Assembly (NCBI RefSeq): GCF_000231115.1
Contig: NW_006889853.1
Location: 11,950 to 63,323, forward strand
Direction: 5' to 3'
From: Vittaforma corneae ATCC 50505
Taxonomy: Eukaryota; Microsporidia; Nosematidae
Length of the DNA stretch: 51,374 nucleotides
In this document: in pieces, positions 9,271-18,810 of the stretch
How the letters are laid out: every line of letters starts with the position of its first letter
Position numbering within the stretch: the first letter of the stretch is position 1
The notes under the pieces: model-generated
Seen by the model: only the letters and a program-made list of their open reading frames with translations
Databases searched by the model: none
What the model was told of the DNA's origin: nothing
Made by a program: the position numbers and the translations under genes

Positions 9271-11527
9271 ATGAAAATCTCAGAAGTCCCAATAACACAC
9301 AGAATAAAACATCTTCAGCCAATATTCTCAATAACAAAGGGTTCAACATACTTCTGTTCAGGTGGCATAAATGGGGAAATGAAGCTGTGGGATCTGAGCT
9401 ATAGCCATATAAAGACGATGAAGAAACACTCGGGTGCTGTGTCCTGTGTTAGATTCTCCTTGGATTCTAGATTCATAGCCTCCGCAGGAGATGACGGCAA
9501 GATTTTCATTTTTGGACAGGATGCCAAGGATGTATTAAAGATTATCAAGCATCCGTGTGATGTTACGCACTTAGAGTGGACTCCTGATTTTCTAATTTCT
9601 TCAAATTTGGATGGACAGGTACACATAACAAAAATCTCGGACTTCTCGGAATTTAGAGTGCTGGAGCATCACGAGGAGGGAATCCTTGGGCTGGGAATAA
9701 GCCAGGACTTCAGATATTTATGTACTTATTCTGAAAACTTAATTGTTCTGTATGAAAACTTCAACATCAGAGCAAAGAGGAAGATTGAAAAAGGAGGAGT
9801 TATTCTTGAAAACCTTCAATGCAAGGTCTCATTCTCACCAAACAGCAAGTTTGTCAGTGTTGGGCTGCAGTTTAACCGCAAAATACCCACTGTTGATATT
9901 CTTGACTTAGACCTAAATACTGTCTTTTCTCTTGCTGGCCATGTTGCGCCCTGTGAAATAACGGCATTTTGCCCACATGCCTTGAAAAATATCAAGCAGT
10001 ACTACGTATTGGCTGTCGCCTCGCAGGATCTAAGTCTGAGCTTGTGGAATACGCTCAATCCAAAGCCATTCGTTCTTCTTAAGAACTTCACTGAAATGCC
10101 CATTTTGGATATGTTCTGGGATGGCCTCACACTCTATGTAAGCTCATACGATGGAATAGTCAAAAAAGTCGAGTTTGAAGAAAAAGAACTAGGAGAAATA
10201 ATTGATGAGACCCAGAACGAGGAGGAATTTGAGATGCCATTCTGTGATATGAATATTGAAATGCAAAAGAACTATGAAAGAAGAGCAGACAGATTGGATT
10301 TTGACGAGAAAATAGAAATAATGAGGCTATCGGGATTTAGTATTAACGGAACAGGCCTAGAAGAACTTTTGAATAGCAGCGCTGGTAATAATACAGAGAT
10401 AAAGAATGAAGACATAAATACCAAGGAAGAGCACGATAAAGGTGCCAAGCCACCATTGGAAACGAAAATTAAGAATGGTGCCAAGCCACAAGTATTGGCT
10501 GATGATCCTCAAAAGCTTGATGACAAACCGTCCGATACACCCAACAACACAAAAGTAAGCAAGAGCTGCCAGGGCATTCTTCCTGAAAATGCTTTGGTCC
10601 CAAAACCTAAAAGAATATCGCCAGTAATGATCGACAAACCCAAACAGACCCCAATATTCAATAATAAGGGGCACTGCTCGGTGGTTTTATTTGACACCAA
10701 CCAGCCCGATAAGCTTAAGTTAATCGAAACGGATCCATTTAAGCTCAGTCTCGATGATTTTACAATTGAATTAAAAGAGAATGGAGACGTCTGTGTTTAC
10801 CGTGTCTCAAGGCTCTTCTACAGAATAAACGGCCCCTGTAATAAGGTGTGTTTTAACGATAGGTATGTGGTGGTCTACACATCCCATGTCCAAATTTATC
10901 AGCTTTCCACGGGCCTTCTTCTCCTTCCTTTCATAAACATCAGACTGAGTTATCTTGATATTCTGGACAACCAAATTCTCCTTCTTGACTCGTATGGGGA
11001 CTTTACTGTTTTAAAGCTTGGCTCCAAAGAGAAGAAATTTAAATAAAGACGCATACGGTGGCAAAAACAGCGCTGACTACAAGGCCGTCACAGGCAAGCT
11101 GCCCAAGACCAAGAATCTGTCGAAGATCCAGCTGAGCAAATCCCACTTCCTCGTTGCCGAATACTCGGGTGAGGAGATAGTTTTCTTCCATAAGCGAATG
11201 AAGACCTGGTTCACAATTAATCCCAGATTCAACTCGATAACAACCAGTGGAGTGGATTTCTACAATGACTACGACGACACAATGGCCGAGCTTGAGCTTA
11301 GCTTTGTTCACTATTCATTACTGGGAGACATAAAGAATATGAAAGTGATAATAAAACAGTTTGTAGCGCTGCTGAGAAGAATAAAGAAACTCGAGGACCA
11401 TGTTGAGTATAAAATAGCAAATATGATTAACTTCATAGAAGATAAGAAGTTTGTGGCTATGATTTTAGAGGAGCTGAACAAAGAGTGTGCATTTCAAAGA
11501 TTTGTAGTGAAAATGACTAAGCAATAG
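9271..11527 (+). CDS. HIR1: HIR1/HIRA histone chaperone subunit, reading frame broken once near 11040
   Basis: N-terminal WD40 repeats (IFSITKGSTYFCSGG, then GEMKLWDLS; HSGAVSCVRFSLDSRFIASA) match the start of Hir1/HIRA. Near residue 448, PKPKRISPVMI resembles the B-domain (R-I-x-P) that contacts the H3-H4 chaperone Asf1. The frame from 9271 stops at 11044-11046. The next frame (+1) continues to 11527 and encodes the C-terminal Hira domain: KTWFTI, TMAELELSF, then AFQRFVVKM, aligning with the HIRA tail. Dropping one base near 11036 gives 751 residues. The break lies in a run of short A and T tracts. HIR deposits H3-H4 outside replication and represses histone genes. Start: ATG at 9271; 23 further upstream codons are non-conserved and hydrophobic. 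Confidence 0.82.
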
Positions 11528-11745
11528 AATTTATATAAATAAATAAACGACACCATACTACTTGTTAAGTTTCAAAGAAACCCACCAGCCTGTCAAACAT
11601 TCAACAGACTAAGGCGTAGCCAAGGCATGCAACTAGTCTCAAATATGCTGTTTTTTCCGTTTTCTTAAATTATAGGAATAGTTTATTTAAGGATTGCGAA
11701 CCAGTGAATTTACTAAATCTCCAATAACTCTACAAGCTTTATGCT

Positions 11746-13218
11746 CTACACTGATAAAGTCTTCGCCAGCCCCTCAACGTATACACTGTCGAATGGGTCA
11801 AACATGGGCATCCTCTCCTTCCTGAGCAGCTTTTGGGACATATCTCTTACAACAGGATTGTAGTGGCGCGCAAGCAGATGCAAGCTGAAGAGTGTCTTGG
11901 CATCCACTCCCTTCTCGTATGCCATTAGCAGCAAAGCAAGGATCGACTGGACAGAATAATAAAACGAATTGTCCACCAGCTTAGCAAATAAATTACTATT
12001 GTCTAGTTTGTAGATCATATTTAGGAATTCGGGCTCGTGCTTGGTATTTCTAAGGAGGGTTGTTCTTGACACCTTCAAAACATAAGTGTCTGTAAATGGA
12101 TCATTGGTTTTAATAAGAAGATTGAGAACTGAAATAATGGATCTTGAAGACTTGATATAGCCCCGCACAAGATCTATACTGGTGACACTGTCGCCGGGAG
12201 AGACCACTCTGGACAATCCATTGACCAACAGCTCAATCATGAGGTCTCTCTGGTCCTGGGGATATTCTTCATCCAGGGAACTCAGCGCTGTATCGTAGAA
12301 TCTAAAGAATTCCTTTTCCTTTTTAAATTCCAGATTCTGCAGAAATTTGAGAACATTGTGCTGACACCTGAAAGAGTCGTTTTTGTAGTAAAAATCCTCA
12401 ACTCCCTCAAAAATTAACTGCTCGTGTGCTGAAAATAGACTTTTCAATGCATTTTCAACGATCTTAAGAGTAGTGCTCTTCTCAATAAGACGAGAAACAA
12501 GAATGTTAATAAAGTCTTCTTCGTAGATTCCTGCCCTGGCCAAGACTCCAATAATTTCCAGAACTTTGTCTTTTATATATTGATTCTTGACTCCCATGTC
12601 AAAACTCTTGATGATCCTGCTTTTTATATAAGAGGATATTCCGCACATGTCTTCCTCATTTGTCTTGTTGCGTCTACCAACATTAGACTCTTTGCCTTCG
12701 CCATACTCATTTGTACTGGATTCCTTTCTTTTAATGCACTCTTCCTTTATAAGATCCCGTATAAGCTTCAGCGTGGTATAGATAACATCGTTCCTTTGAT
12801 TCTCACAGAACTGAAGAAGCTGCTTGTAGTTCCTGTCTGTTGGGTTTCTAGCACAGAGCAGTGCAAGACAGTTGAGCCTATCGCTTATTGTTCCATTTAG
12901 TATTAGCTCCTTTTCATTGTCATCGGCATCATCTAAACAGTACTCATATTTTGGATTTGATCTGCAGTCTTTTACTCCAATCTTACTGTATTTGCTATTG
13001 GATCGTTTATACGGCTTGTCTTTGTTCTTGACTTCTATGCTCTTTTCTGTCCCATTTTCCTTCGCTTTTATATTTGCATTCTTCTTTTGGCTACGAACTT
13101 TTCTCTTCTTAAGCTTACTTGTGAGGTCTTCTTCTTGTTTGGCTACGGTCATGTTATTTGCTCTGCTACTAGCCAACTTTCTGTTGAACTTAACAAACTT
13201 TCTTGTCTCTTCAATCAT
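11746..13218 (-). CDS. MAK21: Mak21/Noc1-like 60S ribosome biogenesis factor (CBF domain)
   Basis: 490 residues. A Lys/Arg-rich N-terminal tail (KLKKRKVRSQKKNANIK, residues ~35-51) is followed by helical repeats. Matches to the Noc1/Mak21 CBF family include SDRLNCLALLCARNP (near 131), KDKVLEIIGVLARAGIYEE, LLVNGLSRVVSPGD (family LLTGVNRAFP) and LLARHYNPVVRDMSQKLL near the C-terminus (family HYHPxV). In yeast Mak21 binds Noc2 and escorts pre-60S particles in the nucleolus. The protein is about half the yeast length, typical of reduction in this genome. A/T tract then TTTTTAGCCG precedes the ATG at 13218. It is divergent from JAC1 and convergent with HIR1. Confidence 0.75.
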   Translation of the reverse strand: MIEETRKFVKFNRKLASSRANNMTVAKQEEDLTSKLKKRKVRSQKKNANIKAKENGTEKSIEVKNKDKPYKRSNSKYSKIGVKDCRSNPKYEYCLDDADDNEKELILNGTISDRLNCLALLCARNPTDRNYKQLLQFCENQRNDVIYTTLKLIRDLIKEECIKRKESSTNEYGEGKESNVGRRNKTNEEDMCGISSYIKSRIIKSFDMGVKNQYIKDKVLEIIGVLARAGIYEEDFINILVSRLIEKSTTLKIVENALKSLFSAHEQLIFEGVEDFYYKNDSFRCQHNVLKFLQNLEFKKEKEFFRFYDTALSSLDEEYPQDQRDLMIELLVNGLSRVVSPGDSVTSIDLVRGYIKSSRSIISVLNLLIKTNDPFTDTYVLKVSRTTLLRNTKHEPEFLNMIYKLDNSNLFAKLVDNSFYYSVQSILALLLMAYEKGVDAKTLFSLHLLARHYNPVVRDMSQKLLRKERMPMFDPFDSVYVEGLAKTLSV

Positions 13219-13377
13219 CGCGAACGGCTAAAAATTTTAAAACAAAAATTCAGCAGCCCGCAAATAACTATGGCTGATTTCCCCTTGCTTTATGCTATTT
13301 GTATCTGTTATCCATGTTCATTTACACTTTGCCATACCCAATTGAAGTCTACATAATTAAAAACAAAAGAAGGGCTA

Positions 13378-13830
13378 ATGCATGCAAACAACACAATCAG
13401 TTGCAAAGCTGCAGACAGCAGCGCTTTAGATACAAGCTATTTTGATCTTTTCAATCTTCCCAGATCATTCTGCATAGATAAGACGCTCTTGAAGAAGAAC
13501 TACTATTCTGCATCCAGAAAAAGCCATCCAGATTTGTGTGGCAAGAACAATGTTAGCATTGCCGACTCACACATCCTCAATAGGGCATATTCTATACTGA
13601 ATGATGATTTTCTTAGAGCTAAATTGTTTACTGTTCCTTCGGAAAGCGTAGATCCAAACTTCCTAGAGAAGTGCATTGAATTAGAAGACAGAATAATGAG
13701 CGGAGAGGATCTTTCAAAGCATCTACTTGAAAAAATGGAGGAATGTAAGGCACACTATGCAGATCCTGTGTATTTATGTAAATGGGGGTATTATAAAAGA
13801 CTATATGAGATTATACGGAACAAAGCATAA
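13378..13830 (+). CDS. JAC1: Jac1/HscB-type J-domain co-chaperone of Fe-S cluster assembly
   Basis: 150 residues. The pattern YFDLFNLPRSFCID at residues 21-34 and the J-domain HPD at 50-52 (SRKSHPDLCG) are typical of HscB/Jac1, whose J domain opens with FxLFxLPxxFxID. The C-terminal helical bundle (LEDRIMSGEDLS, then KWGYYKRLYEII) corresponds to the Isu-binding domain. Jac1 stimulates the Hsp70 Ssq1 to transfer Fe-S clusters from Isu1 in mitochondria. In a microsporidian the site would be the mitosome. The extra ~18 N-terminal residues are not strongly basic, so a targeting peptide is not obvious. GGGCTA rather than a C-run precedes ATG, possibly the GGG variant of the start signal. Confidence 0.85.
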   Translation: MHANNTISCKAADSSALDTSYFDLFNLPRSFCIDKTLLKKNYYSASRKSHPDLCGKNNVSIADSHILNRAYSILNDDFLRAKLFTVPSESVDPNFLEKCIELEDRIMSGEDLSKHLLEKMEECKAHYADPVYLCKWGYYKRLYEIIRNKA

Positions 13831-14333
13831 GCAGATGCCAATCCAACTAAGCGTGGATTTAATACGGTGGTCTTCATATGCCACAAAGACGCTTAATTAA
13901 ATGGAATTGTTTATATTTAGCATGTATGGGATGAATGCCTCTGGTGAGGAAAAAGTTATGAGTACATAGGTTTACTGCTAAGACACCGGCTATTCTAGTA
14001 CCAGGGTTGGCTTGGCGGCATGCAACTATTGGGGCTCAAGACAAAGAAGCGCCTGCCAATTCTTAGAGGTTTTTATCTACTGTTGTGAATCACAAGCCCA
14101 GACTTATCGGGAAACCCATGCTTCCAATACAAAGGCCAGTGCCAACTAATCTTTAAAACGCTGCTTATGTACTATGCTTCGACCTGATGGGGTTCTTTTA
14201 CATATCTAGATCTTGGCGCCATAACTAGGATGTTGGATCAGTTTTTTGCACAATATTCCACATTATGTCTATTTTTTTACAAAATTTTACTAGTCTTTGG
14301 TTATGAATGAAAAGTTTTTTGCTGCCCTCGCAA
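13831..14333. other. Intergenic region without recognised gene, upstream of DED1
   Basis: About 500 bases of mid-GC sequence with no convincing frame. The right end has T-rich runs followed by GCTGCCCTCGCAA before the DED1 ATG. I saw no tRNA or snRNA signature; a small structured RNA is possible but unsupported. Confidence 0.4.
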
Positions 14334-15698
14334 ATGAGCGTTTATGTTGCTCCACACTTAAAAACAAAATCAAGCGTAAAGGAACCGAGAGATCCATTCA
14401 CAGAGTCATCAGACAATCTGAAGATAACAACAAACAGTCCCTACGGAAAACTGGACACTTTGGAGTCTCTCAAATGCGCCAGCAATTTAAGTTTCAGTAC
14501 TCCCACAGTCATCCAGAAGTATGCTATTCCTGTTGTACTTAACAACCACTCATTACTCTGCAGGGCGCCTACTGGTCTAGGGAAGACTTTGTGCTTTCTT
14601 CTCCCCCTCATAGAGAATATCAAGTACCCACAAGGACTAAAAATCTGTGTTGTGGCGCCGACTAGAGAACTATGCGCACAGATTGGACAGGAGGCTAAGA
14701 GCGTAGCCAAGAAATTGACCGTAGAATGTGTATACGGCGGGTCTAGAAGACTGGGTTCGTACAATCATGTGAACATCTTAATTGCTGCCCCAGGAAGACT
14801 CCTTGATTTATTGAACTCCCGGGCAGTGAATTTTAGCTATCTTACTAGTTTTGTACTTGATGAGGCAGATAAGCTACTTGAGATGGGGTTTGAGAAAGAA
14901 ATAAGATGTATCAAGTCGTTTATACCCAGCACTGCCACCACATTTCTCTTTTCTGCTACTTACCATAAGAATCTTAGCGGAATTATCAATGAATTTCTTC
15001 CTCCGAACCGAATATTTGTAGAAGTACAGAACGAGACTGTAGAGAATATCAAACAGACATTCATTGAAGTGACAAATAAAGATGAGAAGCTAAAGGAAAT
15101 TCTTTTTAATGCACATCCAGAAGACAAGCTTCTTATATTTGTGCAGATGAAAGTAACAGCCCATGAGCTAGAGGGAAAGATTAGACTTTGGGGATATCCC
15201 GTGGTCTCTCTTCATGGGGACAAACTTCAGCCTGATAGGCAATCGGCCCTGAATAAATTCAAGCGTGGGGAAGTTAACATTCTTGTTGCCACATCAGTGG
15301 CAGCCAGGGGTATAGACGTGCAGGATATTAAAACAGTGATAAACTATGATTTTCCCAACGACATTAAAGAATATATTCATAGAATAGGTAGGACAGGAAG
15401 ACAGGGCAGGAGCGGATGTGCCTTAAGCTTCATAAGCGGGGATATTGCACCTGAAATCAAGAGTGAACTAGTGGATATTCTCAAGGAAAGCAGGAACGAT
15501 ATACCTGACTTTCTTGTTCGCAGCAAGGGACAAAAGAAGACCGTTTCGAAGGCCAATGCTTCAAAAACCCATTTCAAAAAGGATGGAAGAAGTAGTGGAC
15601 GTAAAATAGACAGTATTTCTAGAGAAATTAGAGACTTGACAATTGATGAAGAAAAGGAGAAGGATGACTCAGACGAAGATTTACCTGGGGTATGGTAA
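14334..15698 (+). CDS. DED1: DEAD-box RNA helicase, Ded1/DDX3 type
   Basis: 454 residues from ATG at 14334. I prefer this to ATG 14307 because CCC lies 7 bases upstream and the protein then opens MSVYVAPHLK, matching the N-terminal YxPPHLR signature of Ded1/DDX3. Motifs: Q-motif F-x-PTVIQ (54-61), motif I APTGLGKT (78-85), PTREL (109-113), DEAD (176-179), SAT (207-209), VAARGIDVQD and HRIGRTGR. The Ded1-type segment after the helicase core (ILKESRNDIPDFL) is present. It ends in a Lys/Ser-rich, acidic tail closing with Trp, as Ded1/DDX3 close with Trp residues. Ded1 unwinds mRNA 5' leaders during scanning in translation initiation. The RGG-rich tails of yeast Ded1 are almost absent. Confidence 0.88.
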   Translation: MSVYVAPHLKTKSSVKEPRDPFTESSDNLKITTNSPYGKLDTLESLKCASNLSFSTPTVIQKYAIPVVLNNHSLLCRAPTGLGKTLCFLLPLIENIKYPQGLKICVVAPTRELCAQIGQEAKSVAKKLTVECVYGGSRRLGSYNHVNILIAAPGRLLDLLNSRAVNFSYLTSFVLDEADKLLEMGFEKEIRCIKSFIPSTATTFLFSATYHKNLSGIINEFLPPNRIFVEVQNETVENIKQTFIEVTNKDEKLKEILFNAHPEDKLLIFVQMKVTAHELEGKIRLWGYPVVSLHGDKLQPDRQSALNKFKRGEVNILVATSVAARGIDVQDIKTVINYDFPNDIKEYIHRIGRTGRQGRSGCALSFISGDIAPEIKSELVDILKESRNDIPDFLVRSKGQKKTVSKANASKTHFKKDGRSSGRKIDSISREIRDLTIDEEKEKDDSDEDLPGVW

Positions 15699-15826
15699 TA
15701 AAGAATATTTGAATAAGTTTATTTTGTTATTTAAACTTGAAGTAAGTGCAATTGCAAATAGCTCAAGGGCACTTATCTGGGAATTACAAGCATATTTGAT
15801 TCTTCTCTTTTCCACTCCCTAGCCGA

Positions 15827-16688
15827 ATGGATGCTGGTTTATGGACTGAGAAATACCGTACCAAAAACAGCAGATGAGTTGGACTGTCCGCCACATGTAA
15901 AGAGGTTCCTAGAAAATGCTCTGAAGGACGGATTCCCCCATCTCCTACTCTATGGCCCTCCAGGGACTGGCAAAACCACCTTTGCCTCAATCCTCAAGCC
16001 AACCCTTGAGCTGAATGCCTCTGATGATAGAGGAATAGACATAATCAGAAATAAAATAAAGAAAGTGGCAAATACGGTTGCGCCACAGGTTATTCTGCTG
16101 GATGAGTGCGAGAACCTCACAAAGGACTCGCAGACCTGTCTGAGACGAATTCTCGAGGACTTTCCCAATACTCGGTTCATTTTCTGCACAAACTATTACA
16201 GTAGGATAATAGATCCGCTCAAGTCTAGGCTTCTTAAGATTAAATTTACACTGAAGGAGAGCAGGGCGTTGGAAAGAATAGGAAAGAGTGAAGGCATGGA
16301 CCATGACCCGTCGTTTTACAAGGATCTTTTTAGAAAATGCAATGGAGATCTAAGAAAGTGCTTGAACATTCTTCAAGGCATAAAGCCTTTAGCCACATTT
16401 GACATCGAGGACCTCATAGGACGAGCCAAGGACGAAGTGGTGGATGGGTTTATGAAAATCACAGACAAGAACTACGAAGCTTTTATAGACAGCTTCATTT
16501 TTGAAGGCTATTCTGCTTTACAGTTAATTCACCAGCTGAATGAAAGGATATTTGAAATTAAGGAAAACGACAAGCAAAGATGCGAGTTTGTAAAAATATT
16601 GGCAGAGTGTGAGTCCAAGTGTTTGATTGGATGTTCTGAGGATGTTGTTCTTAATTTCCTATGTCTGAATTATATTTTAATAAATTGA
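15827..16688 (+). CDS. Replication factor C small subunit, frame broken once near codon 14
   Basis: The ATG at 15827, 8 bases after CCC (CTCCCTAGCCGAATG), starts MDAGLWTEKYR, the family opening W-x-EKYRPK. The frame then changes: one extra base between the CGT (Arg) codon at about 15857-15859 and the CCA AAA of PKTADELD. Downstream the second frame runs to 16688. Corrected length is 286 residues. Motifs: Walker A LLYGPPGTGKTT, RFC box LELNASDDRGID, Walker B VILLDECEN (DECE in place of DEAD), TNYYSRIIDPLKSR with the SR(C)-type arginine finger. RFC loads PCNA at primer ends. It could be Rfc2 or Rfc4; the collar region is short. The +1 shift is not in a long homopolymer. Confidence 0.85.
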
Positions 16689-16871
16689 GTGGAAGAACTG
16701 CTTGGCAAGTGAATGATTTATTTAAGAATATGTAGCATTGGGCAGGACTTCATCTGATTTTTCTTGCAATTGAACGGTCTGCGGGCACAAACAGCCCGCA
16801 TGCCTAATTAGGTTTATTAGAAAGACTAATTGTCTACTCTAAGATTGAGTGAGAAAGAAGAAAATGGCATT

Positions 16872-16941
16872 GGAGAATCCGGGAGTCGAACCCGGGTCTC
16901 AAGATTGCGGATCTTACTCTCTACCACTGAGATAATTCCCC
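16872..16941 (-). tRNA. tRNA-Ala (anticodon CGC), unusual C at position 33
   Basis: The minus strand folds as a 70-nt cloverleaf: acceptor GGGGAAT/ATTCTCC, D arm TCTC-AGTGGTA-GAGA, anticodon arm TAAGA-TCCGCAA-TCTTG, a 4-base variable loop and T arm CCGGG-TTCGACT-CCCGG. The acceptor contains G3-U70, the alanine identity pair. The anticodon is then CGC, reading GCG. Position 33, nearly always U, is C. No CCA is encoded, as expected in eukaryotes. No intron is needed for the fold. Confidence 0.88.
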
Positions 16942-17059
16942 TTCCCTTGGGCCGCATGTTAGGTACACAAAAGTAGAAAGTGTTAGCTTTTACGTGTTGC
17001 CGAACCTCACTCAAAACAAGTTAGCAAAGATAGAACAGAAGAACATTCTCTCATTCATT

Positions 17060-18641
17060 TTATTTGCATGTCTTTCTTTTTCTGCTTGGTCTTTTCATAA
17101 GCTTTGCCATTGCGCTCTTCTTTCTTCCTTTCTTCCTATTTCTGTATCTCTCCTTCTTTTCCTCTCTTTTGGCCTCTTCTCTTCTTCGCCGTAGCTCCTC
17201 CTTTCCCTTCTTTCTTACTATTTCCCTTTTTTCCTTATCAATCTTCTGTTTAATATGGCTCACGGGTCTTTCAACTATTTCATTGTCAACTACGGCCCTT
17301 ACTACCATCCTATACGCATAGAATATGCATTTGGTCTTATTTCCCTTGAAACTCTCAATATGCTTTAGAATTTTCCTTTTCATTTCTTCCATTACACTAT
17401 GTTCTTTATTCCAATCACTGCCATTAATCTCTTCGTTTTCGCCACTAGTCCAACCATCTCTATTTCCGTAGCAGGATAAAAACTTGGTGTATATCTCCCT
17501 CATAACATTCATTCCTAGCACAACAATCTCATCCTGCTGATCCTCGTTTACAAAATGCGTTGCTATGGAATCAAGCACATCTAACGCTTCATTTTCCTCA
17601 ACGCTTGTAACAATACAGTCAAGCAAATCTTTCAGGTCTTCCCTTTCTATATCAATCATACTCATGACGATCTTCAAAATCGACTTTCTTACTTTGAAGT
17701 GCTGTTTAAATAGAACAAATATTCTAATCTTCATCAGCTTCATGTCTCTATCCATTACTTCATCCGAAAGACTCTTGAAAATTCTATCTGCATACTCCTC
17801 TCCCCTCCTTATCCTTGAAATATCAAACTTTACCTCAGTCCTGTTTAGAAAGTACAAGCAACAAATCTTACTAAGTCTCCCCTCAATAAAGAAGGCCTCG
17901 CAGATAAAGCTTTCAAGCTCATCTAGATCAACAACATTGGTAAAATTATCAAACCTTGTCATGTCTAGTGTGTTTGTATTGCTTACAGTATCGTTGGATA
18001 CATCGTCGCCTATCTTCGCAATATGATGAAGTACTTGTGCTCTCTTGATCGCATTTACTATCTATCTCCTCTATGTGTGAGCTACCATTGACATCCTCTG
18101 ATATGCCAGTGTATCGATTAGTCTTGCTACTGTCTCTTTGCATCCTCTTGCGCTCACTCACATCATGAATCTTTGAAAAAAGAACAAGAAGAAGAAAATA
18201 ACAGAAGCTCTTTTGCTTCTCTGTCCCTTTCTTATACCAATTCCTGAGAACGGCATAGCAGTGCACATCTAGAAACTCCTGCATGCTTCGAACAAAATAG
18301 TTGAGTTCGTGTCCATACATCACTATCAGTCTTGTCAGCTCCTTGGACTCCATGCACTTCTTCTGTCTCATAAGTACTAGTCCATCCAGTACAACTCTTC
18401 TTGTCTTATAGTCTTTGACAATTTCAAGTGAACTAACTAGTAAATTTACACTCCTCACAGGATCGATACTGGAATGTCGGACGATAAAAAATATCATTGG
18501 TTTTATCTGCTTAATTGGCGGGGTTGGCAGATTGAGAAGTGCATCCAGTCTTTTTAACTGTTCTAAATACTCCTCTCTGTACGTTTGCGGATCTTTGGTT
18601 ATTTTTAAGCCGAGTAAGACCAAGTCATCTTCTTCCAACAT
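17060..18641 (-). CDS. SDA1: Sda1-like 60S biogenesis protein in two overlapping frames (22-nt intron candidate or frameshift)
   Basis: The N-terminal part (18641 to about 17987) matches the NUC130/Sda1 N-terminal domain: KDPQTYREEYLEQLKRLDAL, RRVVLDGLVLMRQKK. The C-terminal part (17964 to 17060, next frame) matches the rest: HFVNEDQQDEIVVLGMNVMREIYTK and a Lys/Arg-rich tail ending in KKSAMAKLMKRPSRKRK. The two overlap with a +1 offset. Removing the 22 bases 17965-17986 (minus: GTAAGC...ACTAG) joins the frames into 519 residues; a one-base shift would also do so. The junction lies in a non-conserved Ser/Asp-rich linker. Sda1 acts in nucleolar 60S maturation and export. The start at 18641, not 18695, is preceded by ACTCAACCCTC. 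Divergent from RRN3. Confidence 0.8.
17965..17986 (-). other. Candidate 22-nt intron in SDA1
   Basis: Minus-strand GTAAGC at the 5' end and CACTAG at the 3' end. Removing it restores the frame exactly (Tyr-Tyr-Met-Thr-Arg across the junction). Length and GTAAG fit very short microsporidian introns, but the usual TAAC branch motif before AG is absent. A single-base indel is an equally good explanation. Confidence 0.35.
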
Positions 18642-18810
18642 CGAGCCAGATAGTGAGGGTTGAGTAAAAAATAAATGGAAATGGGAAACCACCACACTAA
18701 CTTGTTGATGATTTAAGCAACTGATTGACTATGCTTGTTTTTCAGCGGTTACACCCAACACTTTTAGGAGAAGGACGATGGCAATAACATTTCTGTAAAA
18801 GATACCCCCG
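18642..18810. promoter_or_regulatory. Short divergent promoter between SDA1 and RRN3, with a small upstream ORF
   Basis: About 170 bases serve both genes. On the plus side ACCCCCG sits directly before the RRN3 ATG at 18811. An ATG at 18778 opens a six-codon frame ending at 18798, just before the RRN3 start, which could act as an upstream ORF if transcription begins upstream of it. On the minus side CAACCCTC lies about 16 bases before the SDA1 ATG. Confidence 0.5.

Noticed and set aside
11018..11046. Separate gene starting near 11018
   Set aside because: It has no ATG there, and the protein is the C-terminal Hira domain of the upstream gene.
12872..13231. 119-codon plus-strand hydrophobic frame
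   Set aside because: Antisense of the Lys-rich N-terminus of Mak21, which automatically gives Leu/Phe-rich sequence.
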